Below, piece by piece: positions 8,624 to 16,414 of a stretch of 64,000 bases of DNA; the stretch's first letter is position 1, and each line of letters starts with the position of its first letter. The notes under the pieces are model-generated. The model searched no databases, was not told the origin of the DNA, and was given only the letters and a program-made list of their open reading frames with translations. The DNA comes from Ancylobacter lacus (lineage in GTDB: Bacteria; Pseudomonadota; Alphaproteobacteria; Rhizobiales; Xanthobacteraceae), in NCBI RefSeq assembly GCF_018390635.1, contig NZ_JAHBGE010000013.1, positions 62,001-126,000 on the forward strand. Direction: 5' to 3'. The position numbers and the translations under genes were made by a program.

Positions 8624-10000
8624 TCAGGCCGGCATGCCGGCCTCGACCCAGGCGGTGATGTCCGCCAGCGTCGCCTCGAAGCGGCGCAGCATCTCGTCGA
8701 TCTGCTCGCGGGTGATGATCATCGGCGGGCAGAAGGCGATGGAGTCGCCGATCGCCCGGATGATCAGCCCGTGCTTGTGGGCCTGGTCGAAGAAGCGCAT
8801 GCCGACCTTGCCGGGGGGGTCGAACCGGGCCTTGGTCTCCTTGTTCGCCACCAGCTCCACCGCGGCGATCAGGCCCATGCCGCGCACCTCGCCGACGAGG
8901 GGATGATCGGCGAAGCGGGCGAGGCCCTCGCGCATATAGGCGCCCATCTCGGCGGCGCGCTCCACCAGTCCGCGCTCCTCGATGATGGCGAGGTTTTCCA
9001 GCGCCACCGCCGTCGCCACCGGATGGGCGCTGGTGGTGAAGCCATGGCCGAAGGTGCCGAGCGCGGCGGACTGGTCCGCCATCACCTGGTAGATCGCGTC
9101 GCTGACCAGCACCGCCGCCAGCGGCTGGTAGGAGGAGGTGATCTGCTTCGAGCACACCAGGATGTCGGGCTGGATGTCGAGGGCGAAGCAGCCGAACATG
9201 GTGCCGAGCCGGCCGAAGCCGTTGATGACCTCGTCGGCGATGACCAGCACGTCATATTTGCGGCAGACCGCCTGCATCGCCGGCCAGTAGCCCTTGGGCG
9301 GGACGATGACGCCGCCGGCGCCCATCACCGGCTCGCCGATGAAGGCGGCCACGGTCTCCGGCCCTTCCGCCAGGATCAGCGCCTCCAGCTCGGCGGCAAG
9401 CCGCTCGGTGAAGGCCTCCTCGGTCTCGCCCGGCAGGCCGTTGCGGTAGAGATGCGGGCGCGAGAGATGGCGGGAGAAGGGCAGCGGCAGGTCGAAGCCC
9501 TTCTGGTTCACCTGAAGGCCGGTGAGGCTGCCGGCGGCGATGGTGATGCCGTGATAGCCGCCCTCGCGGGCGATGAACTTCTTCTTCTCCGGCCGGCCCA
9601 GCGCGTTGTTGTAGTACCAGACGAACTTGATGACGCTGTCGTTCGCCTCGGCGCCGGAATTGGTGAAGAAGACGTGGCTCAGCCCCTCCGGCCCCAGTTC
9701 CGCCAGCTTGGCGGCCAGCAGGGTGGAGGGTTCGTGCGCCTTGTGGGTGTAGGTGGGGTAATAGGGCAGCTTGGCCATCTGCCGCGCCGCCGCCTCCACC
9801 AGCCGCTGCTCGCCGAAGCCGACGCCCACGCTCCACAGCCCGGCCAGCGCCTCGATATATTCGCGGCCCTCGTCGTCATAGACATAGATGCCGGAGCCGC
9901 GGTCGATGACGACCGGCCCCACCTGCTCGTGCCGGCGCATATTGGTCGCGGCGTGGATGTGGTGGGCGATATCGAGGCTATGGAGCGAGTTGGACGGCAT
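8624..10000 (-). CDS. Class III (omega-amino acid type) aminotransferase
   Basis: PLP-dependent fold-type I aminotransferase of 458 residues, expected to transfer an omega-amino group to pyruvate or another keto acid in the cytosol. PLP is predicted on K285 (VCSKQITSSY). Other family features are TNSGAEANDSVIKF (phosphate cup), YHG and the IADEVINGFGRLG Asp that contacts the pyridine nitrogen. The ATG at 10000 is preferred because GGAAGAAAA lies upstream; 24 codons further upstream are open but have no aminotransferase similarity. Polyamine, beta-alanine or similar omega-amines are plausible substrates, but the window does not settle this. Confidence 0.85.
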   Translation of the reverse strand: MPSNSLHSLDIAHHIHAATNMRRHEQVGPVVIDRGSGIYVYDDEGREYIEALAGLWSVGVGFGEQRLVEAAARQMAKLPYYPTYTHKAHEPSTLLAAKLAELGPEGLSHVFFTNSGAEANDSVIKFVWYYNNALGRPEKKKFIAREGGYHGITIAAGSLTGLQVNQKGFDLPLPFSRHLSRPHLYRNGLPGETEEAFTERLAAELEALILAEGPETVAAFIGEPVMGAGGVIVPPKGYWPAMQAVCRKYDVLVIADEVINGFGRLGTMFGCFALDIQPDILVCSKQITSSYQPLAAVLVSDAIYQVMADQSAALGTFGHGFTTSAHPVATAVALENLAIIEERGLVERAAEMGAYMREGLARFADHPLVGEVRGMGLIAAVELVANKETKARFDPPGKVGMRFFDQAHKHGLIIRAIGDSIAFCPPMIITREQIDEMLRRFEATLADITAWVEAGMPA

Positions 10001-10325
10001 CGTCTGGTTTTCTTCCGGGTCAGATGTGGGTGGGCCGGCCGCCGGCGCGCCCGATGCAATCGTGGCGTGCACGGCGTTCGGGATGGGGCCGATTCCCGTG
10101 GTGCGGGCGGCGGACGGAGGCCTTCATGGATCGAACGACGGCCTTGAGGATCGCGCAAGACGCCATCGCTGACCAGCACGCTTTGATTGCGCCGGTTTTT
10201 GCGGGCCCGATCGGGCCGGAAACGGCACCGGAATGCGGCTTCGCCGTACCGGGGACCGCTTGCCGCGCTGGAGCGCCGGCGCCGGCGATGGCCTATGCTG
10301 CGCGGCGAAGCATCGGGGTGGGCGG
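10001..10325. other. Divergent intergenic region, no gene recognised
   Basis: This 325-bp gap separates the aminotransferase from the ABC exporter and should hold both promoters. It contains a 14-bp palindrome, GGCCCGATCGGGCC, at 10204-10217. A short open frame from about 10126 has no recognisable similarity and no good ribosome site, so I do not call a gene. Confidence 0.4.
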
Positions 10326-12104
10326 GTGACGGCGGATTCGATGGGACGGGCTCTCGCCCGAAGGCTGCGGCCCTGGCGGGCCGCCGGGCCGCTGGTTCGC
10401 GCCTTCCGCGACCACGCCGGCCGCACGGGCATCGCCGCGGCGGCGCTGGTGGCGGCGGGCGCGGTGCTGGAAAGCGCCGGGCTGCTGCTCCTGGTGCCGA
10501 TCCTCGGCATCGTCACCGCGCCGGCTGCGGCGGCGCCGGGAGTGGTGGAGAGCGGGTTGCGCGCCGTCGGCCTTCTCACCCCCACCGCCCGGCTGCTGGC
10601 GCTGCTGGCGGTGTTCGCCGGGGTGATGGTGCTGCGCGCCCTCGTCCTGCACGCCCGCGAGATGGCGCTGGCGCGGCTGCAGACCGGCTTCATCGAGGCG
10701 CAGCGCAACCGGGTGATGCGGGCGCTCGCCGCGGCGCCGTGGGAGCGGGTGGCGTCGCTTCGCCACGCCCGGGTCATGAACATCATGAGCGCGGAGATGC
10801 AGCGGGTCGGGGTGAGCGTGCATTTCCTCCTGCAGGCCGGCGTGGCGGCGGCGATGCTGGCGATCCAGATCGCGACCGCGTTCTGGCTGGCGCCGGCGCT
10901 GGCGGCGGCGGCCGGCGCGGCGCTGCTGCTGGGCGGCGGCGTGCTGCTGCTGGCGCAGGGCCGCCCGCATGGCTTTGGCACCGAGACGGTGCAGTTCAGC
11001 CAGAGCCTGATGAGCAGCGCCGGGGCCTTTCTCGGCGGGCTGAAGACGGCGGCGGCGCAGGACGCGCAGGGCTTCTTCGCCGACGAGTTCGCCGGCCTGC
11101 AGGCGCGGCTGCGGGAGAGCCAGCTCCGCTTCGCCGCCCACCGCGCCCGCAGCCGGCTGGTGCTCGGCACCGCGGTCGCCGTGCTGGGCGGGGCGGTGGT
11201 GCTGGTCGGCTTCGCCGTCTTCCGGGTGGAGGCGGCGGTGCTGATCACGCTGGTGCTGGTGTTCGCGCGGATGAGCGGGCCGGCGCTGCTGATCCAGCAG
11301 GCGGTGCAGAGCTTCTTCCACGGCGTCGCCAGCTTCGAGGCGCTGGACGCGCTGGTCGCCGATCTCGCCGCGCCCGCTCCTCCGGCCGCCGGCACCGCCA
11401 CCGCGGCGGCCCCGCCGGATGACGGCGCGGGCGTGCCGGCCGGGGCGATCGCGTTCCGGGGCGTGCGCTTTCTGCATCCCGGGGGCGGCGGGCTGCAGTC
11501 GGTCGATCTGGCGATCGCGCCCGGCACGTTTCTCGGCATCGCCGGTCCGTCCGGCGCGGGCAAGACCACGCTGGTCGACCTGCTGGTGGGGCTGCTGGCG
11601 CCGCAGTCCGGCGAGATCCGCCTCGGCGGCGCGCCGCTGGCGGGGGCGCGGGCGGCGGCATGGCGGCGCGGGGTGGCCTATGTCGCGCAGGACGGCTTCC
11701 TGTTCCACGACACGGTCCGGCGCAACCTGCTGTGGGACGCGGACGGCATCGACGACGCCACCATCGCCGCGGCGCTGGCCACGGTCGGTGCGGACGGACT
11801 GGTCGCCCGGCTTCCGCAGGGGCTGGAGACGGTGATCGGCGAGCGCGGGGCGCTGCTCTCCGGCGGCGAGCGCCAGCGCCTCTCCCTCGCCCGCGCGCTG
11901 CTGCGCCGGCCCGCCCTGCTGGTGCTCGACGAGGCGACCAACGCGCTCGACCGGGCCAGCGAGGCGGCGGTGCTCGGGGCGCTCGCGGTGTGTTCTCCGC
12001 GCCCGACCATCGTGATGATCACCCACCGGGCCGAGAGCCTCGCCTTCTGCGACCGGGTGGTTCACATCGCCGGCGGCGTGGTGCGCGAAGGCTCCGCCGG
12101 CTGA
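10326..12104 (+). CDS. ABC exporter with fused membrane and ATPase domains (RiPP-type)
   Basis: A 592-residue half-transporter. About 320 residues of membrane domain come first, with a segment such as LESAGLLLLVPILGIV. The ATPase domain has Walker A GPSGAGKTTL with K413, signature LSGGERQRLSLARALL, Walker B LLVLDEATNALD and H-loop ITHR. The GTG at 10326 sits behind GGGGTGGG; an open extension to 10233 is Arg-rich and an ATG at 10341 is the alternative. Position beside RiPP genes suggests export of, and self-immunity to, the modified peptide, as for D proteins of lasso clusters. No N-terminal peptidase domain is visible, consistent with leader removal by the separate B2 protease. Its 3' end overlaps the convergent nucleotidyltransferase gene by 43 bp. 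Confidence 0.85.
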   Translation: MTADSMGRALARRLRPWRAAGPLVRAFRDHAGRTGIAAAALVAAGAVLESAGLLLLVPILGIVTAPAAAAPGVVESGLRAVGLLTPTARLLALLAVFAGVMVLRALVLHAREMALARLQTGFIEAQRNRVMRALAAAPWERVASLRHARVMNIMSAEMQRVGVSVHFLLQAGVAAAMLAIQIATAFWLAPALAAAAGAALLLGGGVLLLAQGRPHGFGTETVQFSQSLMSSAGAFLGGLKTAAAQDAQGFFADEFAGLQARLRESQLRFAAHRARSRLVLGTAVAVLGGAVVLVGFAVFRVEAAVLITLVLVFARMSGPALLIQQAVQSFFHGVASFEALDALVADLAAPAPPAAGTATAAAPPDDGAGVPAGAIAFRGVRFLHPGGGGLQSVDLAIAPGTFLGIAGPSGAGKTTLVDLLVGLLAPQSGEIRLGGAPLAGARAAAWRRGVAYVAQDGFLFHDTVRRNLLWDADGIDDATIAAALATVGADGLVARLPQGLETVIGERGALLSGGERQRLSLARALLRRPALLVLDEATNALDRASEAAVLGALAVCSPRPTIVMITHRAESLAFCDRVVHIAGGVVREGSAG

Positions 12105-13435
12105 GCCGCGCTCCCGTGCCGCCCGCTTTGGGCGCTTCGCCGGGTCGGCGGCGGCGGGGCGAAGGGCGTCCGGGTCGCCCGCCGCCACAGGAAGAGCGGC
12201 AGCCGCGTCAGGATATAGAGCCCGTGCAGCGGCCGGGGCAGCGGCCAGGCGATCGGCTCGACATGGCCGATCGAGGCGCGCCAGAGCTGCGAGCCGAGAT
12301 AGCCGTGCTCGCGCGCGACCAGCAGCTTGAGCTCCAGCCGGCCGACCCAGCCGAGATGCGGCTCCTCGCACTGCAGGCCCTGGAGCGACAGCTCCACCAG
12401 CCGCCGCAGCCGGGGCCGGGCGGCGATCTCCGCCGTCAGCTCGTCGGGCAGGTCGAGCCCCCAGAGCCGCCGGCACAGCTCCAGCGCGACGGTCGCGAAG
12501 GCGCCGACGCCCAGCCCCCCGGCATGGCGGTGCAGCGCGCGCAGCGCCTCGGCATCGTGGCCGGCGACCAGCGCCTGCAGGTCCGCCAGCCATTTCAGCC
12601 GGGCCCAGGCATGGCTGGTGCCGTGGACGCAGAGGCAGGCGAACAGGTCCTCGGGCGCGAAGGCGCGGGCCCGGCCGAAGCCGGGCAGATCGACCTCCAC
12701 CGTGGCGGCGTTGGCATCGAGCCCGGCGAGCAGGCGGGGGTGCCGGGCGAGCCGCCAGTGCAGCTCGACCTGAAGATCGCTGTCCGGCGCGCACAGCGCC
12801 ACTTCCTTGCCGAGCAGCAGGGTCTGGCGCCACTGGGCGTCGTCGAGCCGCTCGCGCGGCTGCCACAGGAGGTAGCCGTCCTCCTCCAGCAGCGCGGCGG
12901 CGCGGCGCAGGTGCTCCGGCGGCACGATGACGTCGATGTCCTTGCTGTGCTTGAGGTCCTGCGAGGCGTAGGCCTGCTGGCCGAGCGTGGTGCCCTTGAA
13001 GAACACGGCGGGGATGCCGGCGGCGTCGAAGCGGGCCTGCAGGCGCACCGTCTCGGCGGCGTTGCGCAGGTTCTGCCGGCGGATGTCGAGCGTTTCCATG
13101 GCGAGGCGCCGCTCCGCCTCGCGCGGCGGGGCGACGCCGGCGGCGGCGAGCGCCGCCCGCACCAGCCCGGCCACCCGATGGCGCGCCACCAGCGCCAGCA
13201 CCGCCGGCCAGACGGGCGCCTGCGCGGCCAGGGCGCGGATTTCCGCGTCGCGCGCCTCGCTCGCCGGCCAGCCGCAGCAGGCCACGACGAGGCGGAATTC
13301 GAGGGACGGCGGCGGTGGAGGGCGGTCCAGCGGTCGACTCGCGCAAGGACGGGCCGGACGTGACCCGCGCCGCGAGGCTATCACCTTGCGTCCGGTGGCA
13401 GAAGGGGTGGCCTGCACGCGCCGCGTGCCCGGCAT
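12062..13435 (-). CDS. Nucleotidyltransferase-family protein (RiPP-associated)
   Basis: Up to 457 residues, resembling the nucleotidyltransferase family (PF14907 type) found in many lasso-peptide clusters. The likely nucleotide and metal site is FFKGTTLGQQAY followed by HSKDIDVIVPPEHL, a G-x-D-x-D-like arrangement. The N-terminal 45 or so residues are Arg/Pro-rich and may not be translated: family similarity starts near FRLVVACCGWPASEARD, and ATG at 13435 and GTG at 13384 both have weak ribosome sites. It lies 78 bp after the GNAT gene, probably in the same transcript as the collar genes. In paeninodin-like clusters a homologue accompanies the peptide kinase; a role in further (poly)phosphorylation or nucleotidylation is inference. 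Confidence 0.72.
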   Translation of the reverse strand: MPGTRRVQATPSATGRKVIASRRGSRPARPCASRPLDRPPPPPSLEFRLVVACCGWPASEARDAEIRALAAQAPVWPAVLALVARHRVAGLVRAALAAAGVAPPREAERRLAMETLDIRRQNLRNAAETVRLQARFDAAGIPAVFFKGTTLGQQAYASQDLKHSKDIDVIVPPEHLRRAAALLEEDGYLLWQPRERLDDAQWRQTLLLGKEVALCAPDSDLQVELHWRLARHPRLLAGLDANAATVEVDLPGFGRARAFAPEDLFACLCVHGTSHAWARLKWLADLQALVAGHDAEALRALHRHAGGLGVGAFATVALELCRRLWGLDLPDELTAEIAARPRLRRLVELSLQGLQCEEPHLGWVGRLELKLLVAREHGYLGSQLWRASIGHVEPIAWPLPRPLHGLYILTRLPLFLWRRATRTPFAPPPPTRRSAQSGRHGSAAQPAEPSRTTPPAM

Positions 13436-13513
13436 CGCGGCCGCCGCCCGTGGGCGATGCCGTCGCGCGGCCAGCTCTTCTCGCGGCGACCCCGCCCGCC
13501 CGATGACGTTCCC

Positions 13514-14101
13514 CTAGGACGGCAGGGCCGGCACCGCCGGGGCGGGCGCCGCAGCGGAACGCTCGGCGCCGGGCTCCGGGGAGGCGGCGGAGCCGGGCCG
13601 CCACTCCATCAGCAGATAGGGCCCGTTCTCGCCGATCTGGCGGAAACCCTTGCGGGTGTAGAGGTTGCGGGCCGGATTGAAGCTCTCGACATGGATGCTC
13701 ACCGTCCGGCCGACGCCGGCGGCCTCCGCGCACACCATGTCGAGCAGCCCGCCACCGATGCCGTGACCACGGCTGGCGGGAACGAGGCTGATGTCGACGA
13801 TGCGATGGTCACGGGTGCCGCGGTGGAGATAAAGCCGGCCGATCGGCTCCCCCGCCCGCTCCACGATGAGGAAGAGCGCATCGTGATAGAACGCCGCGTA
13901 GTGCCGCGACTGGAGCCGGAACTGATCGGCGAGGAAGGCGTGCCGGGTCGCGTCCGGCCAGCCGCTGGCGTCCAGCTCCGGCCAGCGGATCGCGGCGTAG
14001 AGGTGATGCAGGAAGGCGGCGTCGGCCGCAACCTCCGGCCGAAGCCGGAGGCCGACCGATGCCAGCCGCGACGGCAGCTCTGGCATCATGGCGGGGACCA
14101 T
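13514..14101 (-). CDS. GNAT-family N-acetyltransferase
   Basis: A 195-residue GNAT protein. The acetyl-CoA motif is RGHGIGGGLL after the beta strand VDISLVPAS. Further family features are HVESFNPARNLYTRKGF and a terminal YLLMEW strand. The last 25 residues are Ala/Pro-rich. It starts 3 nt after the stop of the tail-collar gene upstream, so it is translationally coupled to it. GNATs of this type are, to my recollection, often found beside tandem tail-collar genes. Its acceptor could be a collar protein, the RiPP or an unrelated metabolite; nothing in the sequence decides this. Confidence 0.83.
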   Translation of the reverse strand: MVPAMMPELPSRLASVGLRLRPEVAADAAFLHHLYAAIRWPELDASGWPDATRHAFLADQFRLQSRHYAAFYHDALFLIVERAGEPIGRLYLHRGTRDHRIVDISLVPASRGHGIGGGLLDMVCAEAAGVGRTVSIHVESFNPARNLYTRKGFRQIGENGPYLLMEWRPGSAASPEPGAERSAAAPAPAVPALPS

Positions 14102-14104
14102 CGC

Positions 14105-14653
14105 TCAGTCGTGAGCCGGGTACGCGCCGTCGAGGCAGATGCAGTAGTTCAGCGCGAGATAGGGTTGACGGTTCTCGTGGGTTGTGGAGCTGCCGGCGTT
14201 GCCGATCGCCAGCGGCGACAGCGTTGTATCGACCGACGCGCCTGTGGGAACGAAGTTCTCCGCCACCGAGGTGTTCCCCACGACCTTGACGCGTGAGAGC
14301 CAGGCGACATTGGAGGGCGATGACGCCATGTCGGCGTCGCCGCTCACCCGGGTGTTCAGCAGGTGCTGGTGTGTCGGCAGATGCGGGATGTCCAGCCTCA
14401 CGGTTTCAGTGCCGCTAACGCTACCGAGATTGTGCGACGTCAGACCCGGCCCGCTGCCCGCCCCCAGCGCCGCGCGACCCTGCAGGTTCGGCAGGGTGAA
14501 GGTTGAGTTGGTGACGGGGCCGTAAATGCCGGCGATGACGCTGTACAGGGCCTGATTCTGCATCGTTGGAAGCTGGCTGCCATTGCAGAAGGCCCAGTTC
14601 ACAGGGGCGAAGTTGAAGGCAAAGGGGCGAATCTCGCCGATGAAGGCATCCAT
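14105..14653 (-). CDS. Tail-collar (MdpB-like) protein 1
   Basis: A 182-residue protein with a phage tail collar domain (PF07484 type) over residues 1-60: MDAFIGEIRPFAFNFAPVNW and then FTLPNLQGRAALG. The C-terminus LNYCICLDGAYP is typical of microcystin-dependent-protein homologues. GAGGAG is well placed upstream of the ATG. There is no signal peptide. It is third in a tandem of three paralogues, 12 bp behind its neighbour. No phage structural or packaging genes are nearby, so this is a domesticated family rather than prophage. Confidence 0.88.
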   Translation of the reverse strand: MDAFIGEIRPFAFNFAPVNWAFCNGSQLPTMQNQALYSVIAGIYGPVTNSTFTLPNLQGRAALGAGSGPGLTSHNLGSVSGTETVRLDIPHLPTHQHLLNTRVSGDADMASSPSNVAWLSRVKVVGNTSVAENFVPTGASVDTTLSPLAIGNAGSSTTHENRQPYLALNYCICLDGAYPAHD

Positions 14654-14665
14654 GTCGGAAACTCC

Positions 14666-15211
14666 TCAATTCTGCGTGGGATAGATGCCCCGGAGGCTGA
14701 TGATGTAGGTGAGGGCGAGGGCTGGCATCTGGTTGTTGTGGGCGTTGCCGTTTCCGCGCAGCGCGATGGCTTGAGCGTTCAGGGTTCGCTCGGTTGTCGT
14801 CTTATTGACGACATAGGCCGCGGCGGCGAGGCCTCCCGTCGCGCCGGCAACCTTGGCGTGGATTCGCGACGGTCCCGGGGTCTGGGTGGTCGCGTCCCGG
14901 GTGGTTCCCGTCAGGGTGTGGTCATGGGCGGGAATCTGGGCGATCGTGAGAGTCACGTATTCCGAGCCGCCCTTCTCCCCGAGGGTGTGCCGACTCAGCC
15001 CCGGGCCCTGGCCCTGGCAGACCGGCAGCCGGCCGCGCAGATCGGGCAATGCGAAGGTGTCGCGACCATCGCCTCCCCAGGTTGTTCCAAGAAGCGAATA
15101 CAGGGCCTGGTTTTCGCTTATTCTTATGAGGCGGCCGTCGCAGACGGCCCAGTCAAATGGGGCGAACTTACCCCCGAACAGACGGATTTCGCCGACATAG
15201 CTGTCAACCAT
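14666..15211 (-). CDS. Tail-collar (MdpB-like) protein 2
   Basis: A 181-residue paralogue: MVDSYVGEIRLFGGKFAPFD, FALPDLRGRLPVCQGQGPGL, and terminal LTYIISLRGIYPTQN. Its middle is rich in Thr and Ala and unlike the other two copies, while the N-terminal 65 residues and the last 20 are conserved. It lies 24 bp after collar gene 3 and 12 bp before collar gene 1. It may form a trimeric beta-rich fibre or a mixed complex with its paralogues; this is inferred from the phage family. Confidence 0.88.
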   Translation of the reverse strand: MVDSYVGEIRLFGGKFAPFDWAVCDGRLIRISENQALYSLLGTTWGGDGRDTFALPDLRGRLPVCQGQGPGLSRHTLGEKGGSEYVTLTIAQIPAHDHTLTGTTRDATTQTPGPSRIHAKVAGATGGLAAAAYVVNKTTTERTLNAQAIALRGNGNAHNNQMPALALTYIISLRGIYPTQN

Positions 15212-15235
15212 GGCAGATTTTCCACTTTGAGAAGA

Positions 15236-15787
15236 TCAGGGGCGGGTAGGGTAAAGGCCGGTGAGCGAGATGCAGAAATTCGCTACGGCGAAGGGCTGCA
15301 TGTTGTAGTGGGCTTCTCCGCCGCCCGTCTTGCTGATGGCATCGGGCGCCATGCCGATCAGCGAGCCGGACGCCGCCTCGGCGTAAAGCGTGCGCTGATT
15401 CTTCGGGGTGAGGTCATCCAGCGCGACAGTGGCAATGAAACCACCGGCTGCATTTCCGGTGGTGCCGGCTGTGGTGCTTGCCCGCAGGTCATGGCTATGC
15501 ATGGGCATCTGCGCCGTCGTCAGCGTGACGGTCTCGAGGCCGGCCGCGGTACCGATGGCATAGCTGGAGCCCTGGGAGGCCTGGGGAACGTTGCCGACCG
15601 GCGTGCGGCCCCGCAGATCGGGGAGCGCGAAGGTCTTGGTTCCATCCCCGCCGTAAAAGTTTCGGATCAGGGTGAAAAGCGCTTGGTTCTGCTGGATCGG
15701 CAGGATCGCGCCATCGGCCAGCGCCCAGCCTGTCGGCGCAAAGGCGAAGCTGAACATGCGGATTTCGCCGATAAAGAAATCGGACAC
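15236..15787 (-). CDS. Tail-collar (MdpB-like) protein 3
   Basis: A 183-residue paralogue and first gene of the leftward operon. The GTG at 15787 is chosen because GGGAGGGAA lies 8 bp upstream and the product then starts MSDFFIGEIRMFSFAFAP, aligned with the starts of the other two copies; a longer frame to 15832 has no such support. It has FALPDLRGRTPVG and terminal ANFCISLTGLYPTRP. The operon order is collar 3, collar 2, collar 1, GNAT and possibly the nucleotidyltransferase. Upstream is the divergent region shared with the RiPP precursor. Confidence 0.88.
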   Translation of the reverse strand: MSDFFIGEIRMFSFAFAPTGWALADGAILPIQQNQALFTLIRNFYGGDGTKTFALPDLRGRTPVGNVPQASQGSSYAIGTAAGLETVTLTTAQMPMHSHDLRASTTAGTTGNAAGGFIATVALDDLTPKNQRTLYAEAASGSLIGMAPDAISKTGGGEAHYNMQPFAVANFCISLTGLYPTRP

Positions 15788-16013
15788 GGATATTCCCTCC
15801 CTGGCTGGGACTGCATTGGTGTCTGCACCCAAGAGATGAATTTATCGCAGACACAACTTTTTGTTGCATGCAGCTTCTGCAATTTCAAGTAGCAGATTGT
15901 GTTGCGGCGCCGCATTCCTGGGAGGCCCGGTCTGGTTGAAAGTGCCGTTAGGCTTGCAACCGCCCGGCAAAGGTTGCACCATGGCGACGGTTCAACTTGA
16001 GCAGGGGGCTGCC
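15788..16013. promoter_or_regulatory. Divergent promoter region between collar operon and RiPP precursor
   Basis: About 225 bp separate collar gene 3 from the precursor start. The centre (about 15835-15905) is clearly AT-richer than its surroundings and contains TTGCA/TGCAA and ACACAA/TTGTGT inverted repeats. Promoters for both directions are expected here, but I cannot place -10 and -35 boxes with confidence. Confidence 0.4.
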
Positions 16014-16169
16014 ATGAAAGAGTTCGAGCAGGTCGAGGTTGCTGCGCCGGCGGAGGTCGCTGCGGCGGCAACGCGGAAGGCGTGGCAGGCGCCCACCATG
16101 GATGTCGTCCCCGCGCGCAGCGCGGAAACGGACAATGCAGGCAGCGCTGACAGCGGCTTTTCGTCCTGA
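16014..16169 (+). CDS. RiPP precursor peptide with lasso-type leader
   Basis: A 51-residue peptide starting at ATG 16014 behind GGGGG; an in-frame ATG at 15981 behind AAAGG would add 11 residues. The leader ends KAWQAPTMDVVPARSAETD. Counting from the conserved Thr39 as position -2, Trp24 falls at -17, Pro27 at -14 and Met29 at -12. These are the Tyr, Pro and Leu positions recognised by lasso B1 proteins. The predicted core is then NAGSADSGFSS. It has no Asp or Glu at 7-9, only Asp6, so a normal lasso macrolactam is not possible in this register. If cleavage follows Thr39 instead, the core starts with Asp and has Asp at 7. The C-terminal Ser fits the adjacent HPr-kinase-like enzyme, whose homologues phosphorylate C-terminal Ser. 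Confidence 0.75.
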   Translation: MKEFEQVEVAAPAEVAAAATRKAWQAPTMDVVPARSAETDNAGSADSGFSS

Positions 16170-16414
16170 AGCGACAGGCTGGCCGCGGGCGCGACGCCGC
16201 ATCTGCCGGAAAGCGGCGTTTCCCGGCCGGGCAGAAGTCGTAGAGCACCCCGCGGAGTCTGCGGGCTGGAGCAGTTGGTTGCCGCGGCGCGGAGCCCGTG
16301 GCAGCCGCCAAGCCGTGGGGTGGTGCCAGTTCGCACCCCCGCGGGCGATTTTCTGGGCGACGCGGCGTGTGGAATCGCGTCCTGAGCCGTCGGTTTGGCT
16401 AAGCGGAAGGTGCG
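16170..16414 (+). other. Gap between precursor and cyclase genes
   Basis: This 245-bp stretch lies between the precursor stop and the cyclase start on the same strand. I see no second precursor in any frame. It may hold a secondary promoter or a stem-loop setting the ratio of precursor to enzyme transcripts, but no convincing hairpin was found. Confidence 0.3.

Noticed and set aside
10204-10217. 14-bp palindrome GGCCCGATCGGGCC as an operator
   Set aside because: GC-rich palindromes of this size are common here and nothing else supports regulation.
10293-13733. A leftward open frame of over 1100 codons across the exporter and nucleotidyltransferase
   Set aside because: It is antisense or out of frame to genes with recognisable catalytic motifs and has no domain of its own.
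14105-15787. Prophage or tailocin, suggested by three tail-collar proteins
   Set aside because: No capsid, terminase, baseplate, sheath, holin or integrase genes nearby. The collars are flanked by RiPP genes and a GNAT, so a domesticated family fits better.
16014-16169. Classical lasso peptide with an 8- or 9-residue ring
   Set aside because: With Thr39 at -2 there is no Asp or Glu at core positions 7-9, so I describe the product only as lasso-type RiPP.
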